From Clostridiales bacterium (GTDB taxonomy: Bacteria > Bacillota > Clostridia > WRLR01), in contig JAISFK010000283.1 in assembly GCA_031263625.1 (NCBI GenBank), positions 1 to 22,180 on the forward strand: DNA of 22,180 nucleotides, given 5' to 3'. A model generated the notes under the pieces. It saw only the letters and a list, made by a program, of their open reading frames with translations. It was not told the origin of the DNA and made no database searches. Positions 14,336 through 21,743 of this stretch are shown here, one piece after another (the stretch's first letter is position 1; the number at the start of each line of letters is the position of its first letter). The position numbers and the translations under genes were made by a program.

Positions 14336-14426
14336 CATCGCCGCATCCTCAAAATGCGCTCGCCGCTACCGCCCCAGCGCCACATCCGTCCCCTTCCAAA
14401 GCGCCCGCCATCGCCTGCCGCGTCAT

Positions 14427-15680
14427 TTATTTGCGCATGTGCGGGTCGAACGCGTCGCGCAGCCCGTCGCCGATAAAGTTGAACGCGAACATGGTGGCGC
14501 AGATGGCCGCGGCGGGGAAAGCCAGCTGGTACGGGGCCGTCTTCAGCGTTTCCAGCGCGTCGTTGCACATGGTGCCCCATGAGGCCATCGGGGCCGTCAC
14601 GCCAAGGCCGATGAAGCTCATGAACGCCTCGGTGAAGATGGCCGACGGGATCTGCATGGTCGCCGTGACGGTGATGGGGCCGATGGCGTTGGGGATGAGG
14701 TGCTTGCGCAGGATATACCAGCCGCTGCTGCCCATGGTGCTGGCGGCGGTCACGAAATCCTGCCCCTTCAGCCCCAGTATCTGGCCGCGCACCGCCCGCG
14801 CCATGCTCACCCAGTACACGATGCCCAGCGCGATTATGATGCTGCTGAGCCCCCCGTTGCCGAACAGGACCATGATGAGGATGACGTACAGCGTCAGCGG
14901 GATGGAGCTTACGATGTCCACGACGCGCATCATCGCGATGTCCAAGGTGCCGCCCGCGTAGCCGGAAACGCTGCCGTAGAGCACGCCGATCACGAGGTTG
15001 ACCAAGGTGGCGATGAAGGCCACGGCGAGCGAAACCCGCGCGCCGTACAAAAGGCGGGTGAAGATGTCGCGGCCGAGCGAGTCCGAGCCAAGGGGGTACA
15101 GCCTGTTCCAGAAGGTCCTGCCGGCGGCGACCGCGTTGCCCGCCTCGTCCTCCAGGACGGGGGCGGGCGCGCTGTAGTCGATGTAGAGGCTTTTGCCGCC
15201 GACGTCGTACTCGAAGCGCTTGTTCGCCGAATCGTCCCGCGCGCGGGGCAGCGTCTCCATCAGCTCCCCGCGCTGCGACACCTCGGCGAGCTTCACGTTG
15301 GCGGTGATGTAGTAGTGCCGGCCGTCCACCTCGTAGGTGCGCAGCATCGGCGGCGCGCTCACGTGCGAGAGGTTCTGCGCGTCGTAGCTACCCTTGCTCG
15401 CCATCGGCCCAAAGACGGCCGCCAGCACGAGCAGGGCGACGGCCGCGAGGCTCGCCGTCGCCGTCTTGCGGCGCGTGAACTGGTACGCCGCGTTTTGGAA
15501 ATACGTGGCGCTCTTGCCCGCTATTTTTTCGCTTTCCCTCCGCCGCGGGTCTATCGGCGCCCATTTCCCGCCGGCAGTCCCCGTCTCCGCCCCTATCCCC
15601 GTCCCCATATCCGTCCCTATCGCTGTCTCTATTTCCGTTCCTATCCCCGTCCCCATCTCCGGCCCCATCTCCGTCCCCAT
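14427..15680 (-). CDS. oppC: Oligopeptide ABC transporter permease, OppC type
   Basis: 417 aa in the longest ATG reading. The first ~38 residues are MGTEMGPEMGTGIG-type repeats from the hexamer tract, so the true start is unclear; conserved sequence begins near residue 50. TM1 is at 76-93. Residues 97-190 form a large extracytoplasmic insertion before the usual YPLGSDSLGRDIFTRLLYG (195-213), followed by the BPD_transp_1 permease core with about five membrane segments. The EAA loop that contacts the ATPases is at 308-331 (TAASTMG...ILRKHLIPN). It forms the channel with OppB. Compact OppC proteins are about 300 aa; the extra length comes from the leader and the insertion. Confidence 0.9.
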   Translation of the reverse strand: MGTEMGPEMGTGIGTEIETAIGTDMGTGIGAETGTAGGKWAPIDPRRRESEKIAGKSATYFQNAAYQFTRRKTATASLAAVALLVLAAVFGPMASKGSYDAQNLSHVSAPPMLRTYEVDGRHYYITANVKLAEVSQRGELMETLPRARDDSANKRFEYDVGGKSLYIDYSAPAPVLEDEAGNAVAAGRTFWNRLYPLGSDSLGRDIFTRLLYGARVSLAVAFIATLVNLVIGVLYGSVSGYAGGTLDIAMMRVVDIVSSIPLTLYVILIMVLFGNGGLSSIIIALGIVYWVSMARAVRGQILGLKGQDFVTAASTMGSSGWYILRKHLIPNAIGPITVTATMQIPSAIFTEAFMSFIGLGVTAPMASWGTMCNDALETLKTAPYQLAFPAAAICATMFAFNFIGDGLRDAFDPHMRK

Positions 15681-15720
15681 ATCCGTCCCTATCGCTGTCT
15701 CTATCTCCGTTCCTATCGCC
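15601..15720. repeat. Hexamer-based tandem repeat with a 72-bp higher-order period, at the oppC start
   Basis: A tract of CCGTCCCTAT/CCGTCCCCAT-like hexamers. 15601-15648 and 15673-15720 are 48-bp direct repeats with two mismatches. It spans the oppB-oppC gap and the first oppC codons. Read on the reverse strand it gives GTxxGT-type residues in the oppC frame. Confidence 0.9.
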
Positions 15721-15799
15721 GCCGTCCGCTCCTTTCGCCGGTTTTGGCGCCCCGCGCGCCCACGCCCGCGCGCCCCGCTGCCCCCGCGCCACCGCGCCG

Positions 15800-16720
15800 C
15801 TACTCCTCCAGCTTGATGCGCGGGTCAATGACGCAGTACAGTATGTCCACGGCGAACACGACGACCGCCAGGACGGCTGCGTAAAATATTGTAAAGCCCA
15901 TAGTGGCGGTGTAGTCGCGGTTCGTGATGCTCTGCACGAAAAACCGCCCCATGCCCGGCAGCGCGAATATCTTCTCCACCACGAACGAGCCCATGAGCAG
16001 CCCCGCGAACAGCGGGCCGATGACCGTGACGACCGGGATGAGCGCGTTGCGCATGCCGTGCCGGGCGACGATCCTGCCCTCCGACAGCCCTTTCACGCGG
16101 GCGGTGCGGATATAGTCGGCCTTCAGCACGTCCAGCAGGCTGGAGCGTGTGAGCCGCGTGACGTAGGCCAGCGAGTAGCCGGACAGCGCGACGGTGGGCA
16201 GCGCGTAGCCCTTCAGGGTTTCCACCCCGAACACCGGGAACCACCCCAGCCTGTACGCGAAAAAATAGAGCAGCAGCGTGGCCGCCACAAAGGACGGGAT
16301 GGCGACGCCGAAAGTGGTGACGAAGGACGTGGCGGCGTCCTGCCATTTGCCCTGCTTCACCGCCGCCAGCACCCCCAGGGGGACGCCCAGCGCGACGACG
16401 AGCAGCATGGAAAGCAGGCCCAGCGTCGCCGACACCGGGAAGCCCTGCGCGATCAGGCTGTTCACCGACATCCCCTCGTACTTGAACGACGGCCCCAGAT
16501 CGAGCCGCGCCGCGCGGCCCAGATAGTCAAGGAACTGCGCGTGCAGCGGGTCGTTCAGGCTGTATTTTTCCTCTATGGCCGCCCGCACCGCTTCCGGCAG
16601 GCGCTTGCCCGCGCTGTATGGGCCGCCGGGTATGGCGTGCATGATGGCAAAGGTGAACAGGAGCACCAGGAACAGCGTCAATATCAACATGAGGAACCGC
16701 TTCAAGACATACCGCGCCAT
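15800..16720 (-). CDS. oppB: Oligopeptide ABC transporter permease, OppB type
   Basis: 306 aa. Start ATG 16720 follows AAGGAG by 10 nt; the frame extends to 16879, but that part overlaps ribD-like codons and is not permease-like. TM1 at 8-29 (LKRFLMLILTLFLVLLFTFAI), then the OppB/DppB loop with EKYSLNDPLHAQFLDYL and a BPD_transp_1 core of five further segments. The EAA coupling loop is at 202-229 (DYIRTARVKGLSEG...NALIP). It ends in the typical IDPRIKL. Partner of OppC; length is standard. The 119-bp gap to oppC is mostly hexamer repeat. Confidence 0.93.
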   Translation of the reverse strand: MARYVLKRFLMLILTLFLVLLFTFAIMHAIPGGPYSAGKRLPEAVRAAIEEKYSLNDPLHAQFLDYLGRAARLDLGPSFKYEGMSVNSLIAQGFPVSATLGLLSMLLVVALGVPLGVLAAVKQGKWQDAATSFVTTFGVAIPSFVAATLLLYFFAYRLGWFPVFGVETLKGYALPTVALSGYSLAYVTRLTRSSLLDVLKADYIRTARVKGLSEGRIVARHGMRNALIPVVTVIGPLFAGLLMGSFVVEKIFALPGMGRFFVQSITNRDYTATMGFTIFYAAVLAVVVFAVDILYCVIDPRIKLEE

Positions 16721-16759
16721 GGATGGCCTTCTCCTTTGGTTGGCGAATCGCCCGCTTTC

Positions 16760-16795
16760 GGCGGCAAGGCGAAAACCGACGGCAAAGCGAAAGCC
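16760..16795. repeat. 18-bp tandem repeat, 2 units, upstream of oppB
   Basis: GGCGGCAAGGCGAAAACC (16760-16777) is followed by GACGGCAAAGCGAAAGCC (16778-16795), in the gap between the reductase stop and the oppB ribosome site. Confidence 0.85.
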
Positions 16796-16812
16796 GCCGC
16801 CCGCGCTCCGCG

Positions 16813-17346
16813 CTATTCCCTTTCCCGCGTGTAGAGGGCCTTTGCCATGCCGTCCGTCTGGCCCAGCCGGGCCAGGCACAGGGGCATTTTCGCCCCGCGC
16901 GGCGTGAACAGCGGGACGCCCCCGCCCAGCAGCACCGGCATGGTGTACAGCCAGTACTCGTCGATCAGGTCGGCCCGCATGAAGGAGTCGATCAGCCTCC
17001 GGCCGCCGAACAGCCAGACGGTCCCCGCCGCCTTAGCCGCCACCTCGACGGCAAAGGCTTCGGGGGACATGCCGGTGAACTGGACGTCCGCCGTCGCGCC
17101 CTCCAGCCTGCTGGAAAACACGTAGCATTTTTTGTCCGCAAAGCCCCACTTGCCCGGACTGATCTCCTCCACCATCTGCCGCCAGGTGGCGCTACCGAAC
17201 AGCATGCACTCCACGCCCGCGTAAAACCGCGCGTAGTCGTCGTCCGGCTCCGTCCGGGCCTTTTCAAACAGAAACCCCACGCCGCCCTTTTCGTCGGCTA
17301 TGTAGCCGTCCAGGCTGGCCGCGATGCACAATACGATCTTCCCCAT
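16813..17346 (-). CDS. RibD C-terminal / dihydrofolate-reductase-like family protein
   Basis: 177 aa. The start AASLDGYIA (9-17) is the hallmark of the RibD_C/DHFR-like proteins (YwjB/YyaP group), with GSATWRQM (52-59) and a nucleotide-binding WLFGGRRLIDSF region (113-124). Family length is normal. These proteins are predicted NAD(P)H-dependent reductases of pterin- or pyrimidine-like substrates, mostly without proven reactions, and free-standing members such as this are not riboflavin enzymes in context. Only a weak GGCGG-type ribosome site precedes ATG 17346. It is co-oriented with oppB 92 bp downstream, so co-transcription is possible, but there is no clear functional link. Confidence 0.85.
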   Translation of the reverse strand: MGKIVLCIAASLDGYIADEKGGVGFLFEKARTEPDDDYARFYAGVECMLFGSATWRQMVEEISPGKWGFADKKCYVFSSRLEGATADVQFTGMSPEAFAVEVAAKAAGTVWLFGGRRLIDSFMRADLIDEYWLYTMPVLLGGGVPLFTPRGAKMPLCLARLGQTDGMAKALYTRERE

Positions 17347-17384
17347 TCCCCGCCAGCCGCCTTTCCCGCTTGATTTATGCTGAT

Positions 17385-17436
17385 CCTCTGTCCGGCCGCA
17401 AATGCGGTCTGCATTTCAAATCGCTCGCGAGTGTGA
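17385..17436 (+). repeat. Degenerate half copy of the 105-bp repeat, R5
   Basis: It matches the right half of the family from CCTCTGTCCG through the palindrome region (CCGGCCGCAAATGCGGTC) to a decayed GAGTGTGA end. The left half is missing or unrecognisable. It starts 4 nt beyond the glycosyltransferase stop. Confidence 0.6.
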
Positions 17437-17440
17437 AGAT

Positions 17441-18157
17441 TCAGCACGAGCCCGTCCACTTGCGGACGCGGAACCGCGCCATGTCGTACAGCCCCCACAT
17501 GATGTCGTGCGGCTTGCCGAACGCGCCCTTGCGCAGCTCGCCGACCTGCACCGGCGCCTTCCTGTTGCCCACGCGCAGCCCGGCGTACTTCGCCCGGAAT
17601 ATCATCTCCGGCCACACGAAGATCGGGCTTCGCGCGAGCGGCAGCACCCCGCGTATGATCTCCCTGCGAAAAAGCTGGATGTAGTTCACGACGGGCGTGC
17701 CGCGCATCGCCCTCGGAAACAGCAGGCGCAGCAGCAGCAGGTTCGCGCTGGACGTCAGCTTCCTCCAGCCCGTCGCGGCGTAGCTCTCGCGCTCCAGCAC
17801 GAGGACGTCGCAGCGCCCGTCCTCGGCCTCGCGGACGATGTCCTTTATCAGCCGGGGGTCAAGCGGCAGGTCCATCGCGTTGTAGATCGCGTAGTCGCAG
17901 CGGGCCATGAGCAGGCCGCGCAGGACGGACGCGCCGAAATTCAGGTTGGCGTAGTTGCGCTCCGCGCGCACGCGCGGGTGGAGCGCGGCCATCTCGTCCA
18001 TGATCCGCGCGGTCCCGTCGCGGCTGCCGTCGTCTATGAGAATGATCTCGTATTCGGCGAACGTCTCGTCCAGGGCGGCCACGCTCGCCTCCACCGCCTT
18101 TTTGACGTTCTTTTCCTCGTTGTACCCGGCCATGACCAGGCTCAGGCTCGCCGGCAT
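17441..18157 (-). CDS. Family 2 glycosyltransferase (polyprenyl-phosphate-sugar synthase-like)
   Basis: 238 aa from ATG 18157, where the GT-A fold begins (LSLVMAGYNEEKNV); the frame opens earlier (18274) but only with Arg-rich sequence overlapping the dehydrogenase gene. DDGSRDGT (45-52) is the nucleotide-sugar motif and NAMDLPLDP near residue 95 supplies the metal-binding DxD equivalent. QLFRRE fits the acceptor region of the DPM1/ArnC type. No C-terminal membrane anchors, so it is soluble or peripheral. Last gene of the glycan operon, 28 nt after the dehydrogenase. With the small EamA-like membrane protein it may make and flip a lipid-linked sugar (inference). Confidence 0.87.
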   Translation of the reverse strand: MPASLSLVMAGYNEEKNVKKAVEASVAALDETFAEYEIILIDDGSRDGTARIMDEMAALHPRVRAERNYANLNFGASVLRGLLMARCDYAIYNAMDLPLDPRLIKDIVREAEDGRCDVLVLERESYAATGWRKLTSSANLLLLRLLFPRAMRGTPVVNYIQLFRREIIRGVLPLARSPIFVWPEMIFRAKYAGLRVGNRKAPVQVGELRKGAFGKPHDIMWGLYDMARFRVRKWTGSC

Positions 18158-18185
18158 CAGCCCACCCCCACGCGCGCGCCCGCGC

Positions 18186-19247
18186 CTATGATTTGGCCGC
18201 CCCCGCGGCCTTCGGAGGCGCGGATGTCGGAGGCGCGGATTTCTCCCCTGCGGCTCCCGGCGCGGCCCCGCCATACGCCCTGGCGCTGATCATTTCGAGC
18301 ACCTCGAGCGCGCGCACGGACGCCTCGCCGCTGACGTTCGGCTTGACGCCGCCGCCGACGCACCTGGCAAATTCCAGCAACTCCTGCCGCAGCGGCTCGA
18401 CGGCCGCCACGAACACCTTCTCCGTTATGTTCTCCTGCCTGTAGAGGGCGTCCGGCTCGCCGCCCGCCCCGCCCGCGCCGCTGGAGTAGTTCGTCTGGCG
18501 CGTCAGCGTCAGCGTCCTGTTCAGCAGGTCGGCGCGTATCAGCGCGCTCCGCGCGTGGACGGTTATCTCGCGGATCTTGTCCTCCGTGATCCGGCTCGCC
18601 GTGATCGACGCGAGCAGGCCGGAATCCTCGTATTCGACGATGGCCTGCGCGTAGTCGATGTGCCGCTCGCTCCTGACCGCCCTGCCGACCGCCGTGATGT
18701 TCTTTATCGGCAGCGGCGCGAGCGCTCCGGCGACTATGTCGATGTCGTGTATCATCAGGTCGTGGATCACATCAACGTCCGCTATGCGCCCCCCGCCCCA
18801 CGGCGAGCAGCGCCTGATGTCGATCGCTATGACGTCGTGCGCCTTGATGATCTTCTCAAGCTCCCTGATGACCGGGTTGAACCGCTCCACGTGGCCGACC
18901 ATGAGTATGACGCCGTTCTCGTTGAAGGCGTCCGTTATCCCCGCAGCGTCGGCGGCGCTGAGGGCCAGCGGCTTCTCGACTAGCGCGTGCTTCTTCATGC
19001 CCGCCACCTTGTGCGCTATCTCCCTGTGCAGCGACGACGGCGCGACGACCGACACGGCGTCCACGTTGTCCAGCAGGCTCTCTATCGACGGGAACGATAT
19101 GATGCCGTACATCTTGCCGTAGCCCTTGAACGCCGGGCTGGGATCGTAGAACCCGACCAAATTGAACTCCGGCATCTCCGAATAGAGCCGCAGATGGTTC
19201 CTGCCCATGTTGCCGACGCCAATTACCCCAACCCTTATCTGATCCAT
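18186..19247 (-). CDS. Gfo/Idh/MocA dehydrogenase, probable UDP-GlcNAc(A) 3-dehydrogenase (WbpB/WlbA-like)
   Basis: 353 aa. GGAG lies 8 nt before ATG 19247; the longer in-frame start at 19313 is unsupported. The Rossmann motif GVGNMG (10-15) binds NAD(P). EKP (91-93) and DVIHDLMIHD (159-168, His167 and Asp163) are the catalytic elements of the family. The C-terminal ~25 residues are an Ala/Pro-rich tail. In WbpB/WlbA this step oxidises C3 of a UDP-sugar, giving the substrate for the DegT aminotransferase encoded in the same operon. The pairing with an aminotransferase and a WbpD-like acetyltransferase supports this role; other sugar dehydrogenations remain possible. Confidence 0.86.
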   Translation of the reverse strand: MDQIRVGVIGVGNMGRNHLRLYSEMPEFNLVGFYDPSPAFKGYGKMYGIISFPSIESLLDNVDAVSVVAPSSLHREIAHKVAGMKKHALVEKPLALSAADAAGITDAFNENGVILMVGHVERFNPVIRELEKIIKAHDVIAIDIRRCSPWGGGRIADVDVIHDLMIHDIDIVAGALAPLPIKNITAVGRAVRSERHIDYAQAIVEYEDSGLLASITASRITEDKIREITVHARSALIRADLLNRTLTLTRQTNYSSGAGGAGGEPDALYRQENITEKVFVAAVEPLRQELLEFARCVGGGVKPNVSGEASVRALEVLEMISARAYGGAAPGAAGEKSAPPTSAPPKAAGAAKS

Positions 19248-19334
19248 TTTATCATCTCCATCTTTATATATCGTCATCATTTTATCGCCCAGCCCCTTTG
19301 GCCGCTGCGGCAAATTCCGATTGCCATGGCGAGC

Positions 19335-19688
19335 CTACTTGCCAAAATTGATCAGCGCCACGCCGACGGTGATCAGGGCGATGCCCGCCCACGCGAGCGC
19401 ACTGACGCCCTCCTTCAGCACCAGGACGCCGGCGACGCACACGAGCGCGTTGATCAGCCCGGCCGCCATGGGGTACATGTACGTGAGGTTCATCTTCTGC
19501 ATCAGCACGATGGACAGCAGGAAGCTGACCACGTACAGGGCCATGCCCATGATCAGCCTGTAGTCCATGTCCAGCTGGAACGAGCCCTTGCCCAGCCGGA
19601 GCGACAGCGCCTGCGCGCCGCTTTTCATGAACAGCAGCGCGACGCCCGAACACGCGATGTATACCGCCAACAGAATGTACGCGCCCAT
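19335..19688 (-). CDS. Small EamA/SMR-like four-helix membrane protein
   Basis: 117 aa from ATG 19688 (GGAGGGGG about 10 nt upstream). Four hydrophobic segments: 3-20, 44-64, 70-88 and 97-115. The pattern (GAYILLAVYIACSGVALLFMK, then YMYPMAAGLINALV) is that of half-size drug/metabolite transporters. Such proteins in glycan operons, for example ArnE/ArnF, are thought to flip undecaprenyl-phosphate sugars; multidrug efflux (SMR) is the alternative. Located between the acetyltransferase and dehydrogenase genes, so a glycan role is favoured. The 87-bp gap that follows, before the dehydrogenase, shows nothing notable beyond that gene's ribosome site. Confidence 0.78.
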   Translation of the reverse strand: MGAYILLAVYIACSGVALLFMKSGAQALSLRLGKGSFQLDMDYRLIMGMALYVVSFLLSIVLMQKMNLTYMYPMAAGLINALVCVAGVLVLKEGVSALAWAGIALITVGVALINFGK

Positions 19689-19711
19689 GCGCCGCCCCCC
19701 TCCGATCCCGC

Positions 19712-20530
19712 TCAAGGCCGCCCGCGCCCGCCGGCGCCCGCTCTCTCGCCTGCGGCGCTTGCGCCCTCGCCTGCGCCCATTCTCCCGGCCCTAGCACCGG
19801 CCCCGGCACCGGCTTCGGCGTCGGCTTCGGGCAGCACGTAGCCGCACGCCTCGCACCTGCGGCCGGCGCCCGCCGCCCGCTCGCCGCAGCGGCAGACGCG
19901 CCCGATGGATCTGGCGGGGTTCCCCACGACGAGCTCGTGCGGCGCGACGTCCCGCGTCACGACGCTGCCCGCGCCCACCATGGCGTACTCGCCGATCGTG
20001 ACGCCGCACACGATCGTCGCGTTCGCGCCGATCGACGCGCCCTTCCTCACGCGGGTTTCGGTTATCTTCCAGTCGCTGTTGAACGCGCGCGGGAACATGT
20101 CGTTCGTGAACGTCATGGACGGCCCGAGAAACACGTCGTCCCCAACCTCGACGCCGTGGTACACGTTTACGTTGTTCTGCACCTTCACCCTGTCGCCCAG
20201 CACGGCCTGCGTGTCGATGTACGCGTTTTTGCTGATAATGCACGACTTGCCGATCCGCGCCAGTTCGCGCACCTGCGCGCCGTTCCAGATTTTGGTGCCC
20301 GCGCCTATCCGCGCGTCGCGGCTCACGTCCGCCGTCGGGTGTATGAACACGTCCGGCGCTATCCCGCCGCCGGCCGCCGCAGCGCCCGCTCCAGCCGCGC
20401 CGTTGCCAGCCACGCCAGCCGCATCATTGCCGGCCGCGCCATTGCCGCTATTGCCGCCCGCGCCCGATGCGCCCGCGCTACCGCCGGCGCCAGCCTTGCC
20501 GGCCGCGCCGCCGCTGCCATCTTCTCTCAT
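19712..20530 (-). CDS. Left-handed beta-helix N-acetyltransferase, WbpD/WlbB-like
   Basis: 272 aa. AGGGGG precedes ATG 20530. Residues 5-57 are Gly/Ala/Asn low complexity. The enzyme core is 59-212: HPTADVSRDARIGAGTKIW start, many hexapeptide repeats, and QNNVNVYHGVEVGDDVFLGPS. It closes with IGEYAMVGAGSVVTRDVAPHE and VVGNPARSIG. This matches WbpD/WlbB, which acetylates the 3-amino group of UDP-GlcNAc3NA using acetyl-CoA. CRCGE (213-217) and CEAC (226-229) form a likely zinc ribbon. The last ~40 residues are again Gly/Ala/Arg-rich. WbpD proteins are about 190 aa, so both tails are extra. It starts 20 nt after the aminotransferase stop. Confidence 0.87.
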   Translation of the reverse strand: MREDGSGGAAGKAGAGGSAGASGAGGNSGNGAAGNDAAGVAGNGAAGAGAAAAGGGIAPDVFIHPTADVSRDARIGAGTKIWNGAQVRELARIGKSCIISKNAYIDTQAVLGDRVKVQNNVNVYHGVEVGDDVFLGPSMTFTNDMFPRAFNSDWKITETRVRKGASIGANATIVCGVTIGEYAMVGAGSVVTRDVAPHELVVGNPARSIGRVCRCGERAAGAGRRCEACGYVLPEADAEAGAGAGARAGRMGAGEGASAAGERAGAGGRGRP

Positions 20531-20550
20531 CGCCGATCCCCCTCCCGCGC

Positions 20551-21741
20551 TCACAAAAACGACTTCACCGCGATTGTCACGGCTTCCAGCTCCTCCTGGC
20601 TCAGCTCCGGGAATATCGGCAGGCACACGGTCTGCCCGCAGAGCTTCTCCGCGACGGGCAGGCTGCCCTCCCTGTAGCCGAGCCCCGCGAACGCCTTCTG
20701 CAGGTGCAGCGGCACCGGGTAGAACTCGCCCGCGCCGATGCCCTGCTCGCCGAGGTACGCCACCATCCCCTTCTTGTCGTCCACGCGGATGGCGTACTGG
20801 TGCCAGCAGCTGTGCTTGGCCGGCGTCGAGCGCGGCGGCGCGATCAGCCCGTCAACGCCCTTGAGCGCGCCCGTGTAAAATTCCGATATCTCCTCGCGCT
20901 TCGCGTTGAAGGCGTCGAGGTGGCGGAGCTTCACGCTCAGCGCCGCGGCCTGGATCCCGTCCAGCCTGGAGTTGTAGCCGATGATGTAGTTGAAATACTT
21001 GAACGGGTTGTACAGCGCGTCCGCCGGGGCGTCCTGGAGGCCGTCCTCGGTGATGCCGTCCAGCAGCTCGCGGGCTATGGCGCCGTTTTTCGCCGCGCCG
21101 TGCTCCCGCAGGGCGCGCAGCACCGTGGCCACGCCGTCGTCGTTCGTCGTCACCATGCCCGCGTCGCCGCAGGCGCCGAGGTTCTTCGTCGGGTAGAACG
21201 ACCAAGTGGTCGCGTCGGCGAAGCCGCCCACCCGCTTGCCGCCTATCGCGGCGCCTATCGCCTGCGCCGCGTCGTCTATGACTTTGAGCCCGTGCTTTCG
21301 CGCGGTCTGCGCTATCGCCTCGAGATCGGCCGGCTGCCCGAATATGTGCACGGGCAGGACGGCCTTCGTCCTGGGCGTGATCGCGGCCTCCACGAGCGCC
21401 GGGTCCATGTTGAAGTCGTCCTCCAGGACGTCCACGAACACGGGCGTGGCGCCGATGGCCGCTATGGCCTCGGCCGTCGCGAAAAACGAGAACGGCGTCG
21501 TGATGACCTCGTCGCCCGCGCGGACGTTGCAGGCGCGCAGGGCGAGCATGAGCGCGTCCGTGCCGTTGCCGACGCCGACGGCGTGCCTGACGCCCAGGTA
21601 CTCCGATATCTCCTTCTCGAAAGCCGCGACGTACTTCCCGCCGATGTACGCGCAGGAAGCCGCGCTCTCCTTTATTGCCGGTTCCAGCTCTCCCGCCAGC
21701 AGCGCGTACTGCCGGCTGAGGTTAAAAAACGGTACGCTCAC
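20551..21741 (-). CDS. DegT/DnrJ/EryC1 sugar aminotransferase, WbpE/WlbC-like
   Basis: 396 aa from GTG 21741, 7 nt after GAGGAGG and 2 nt after the preceding stop, so translation is probably coupled. PLP-binding Lys186 in SFYPTKNLGACGDAG; cofactor contacts GNGTDAL (59-65) and VIDDAAQA (154-161). Length is typical. It should transfer an amino group from glutamate to a 3-keto (or 4-keto) nucleotide sugar. Together with the WbpB-like dehydrogenase and WbpD-like acetyltransferase this gives the C3-amination branch leading to UDP-2,3-diacetamido-glucuronate. The WbpA-like 6-dehydrogenase and WbpI-like epimerase are not in the window. Confidence 0.92.
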   Translation of the reverse strand: MSVPFFNLSRQYALLAGELEPAIKESAASCAYIGGKYVAAFEKEISEYLGVRHAVGVGNGTDALMLALRACNVRAGDEVITTPFSFFATAEAIAAIGATPVFVDVLEDDFNMDPALVEAAITPRTKAVLPVHIFGQPADLEAIAQTARKHGLKVIDDAAQAIGAAIGGKRVGGFADATTWSFYPTKNLGACGDAGMVTTNDDGVATVLRALREHGAAKNGAIARELLDGITEDGLQDAPADALYNPFKYFNYIIGYNSRLDGIQAAALSVKLRHLDAFNAKREEISEFYTGALKGVDGLIAPPRSTPAKHSCWHQYAIRVDDKKGMVAYLGEQGIGAGEFYPVPLHLQKAFAGLGYREGSLPVAEKLCGQTVCLPIFPELSQEELEAVTIAVKSFL

Positions 21742-21743
21742 CT

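Noticed and set aside
14260..14580. N-terminal extension of oppD to ATG 14580
   Set aside because: It overlaps the oppC coding end, is Arg-rich and non-homologous; GTG 14259 has a strong ribosome site and gives normal length.
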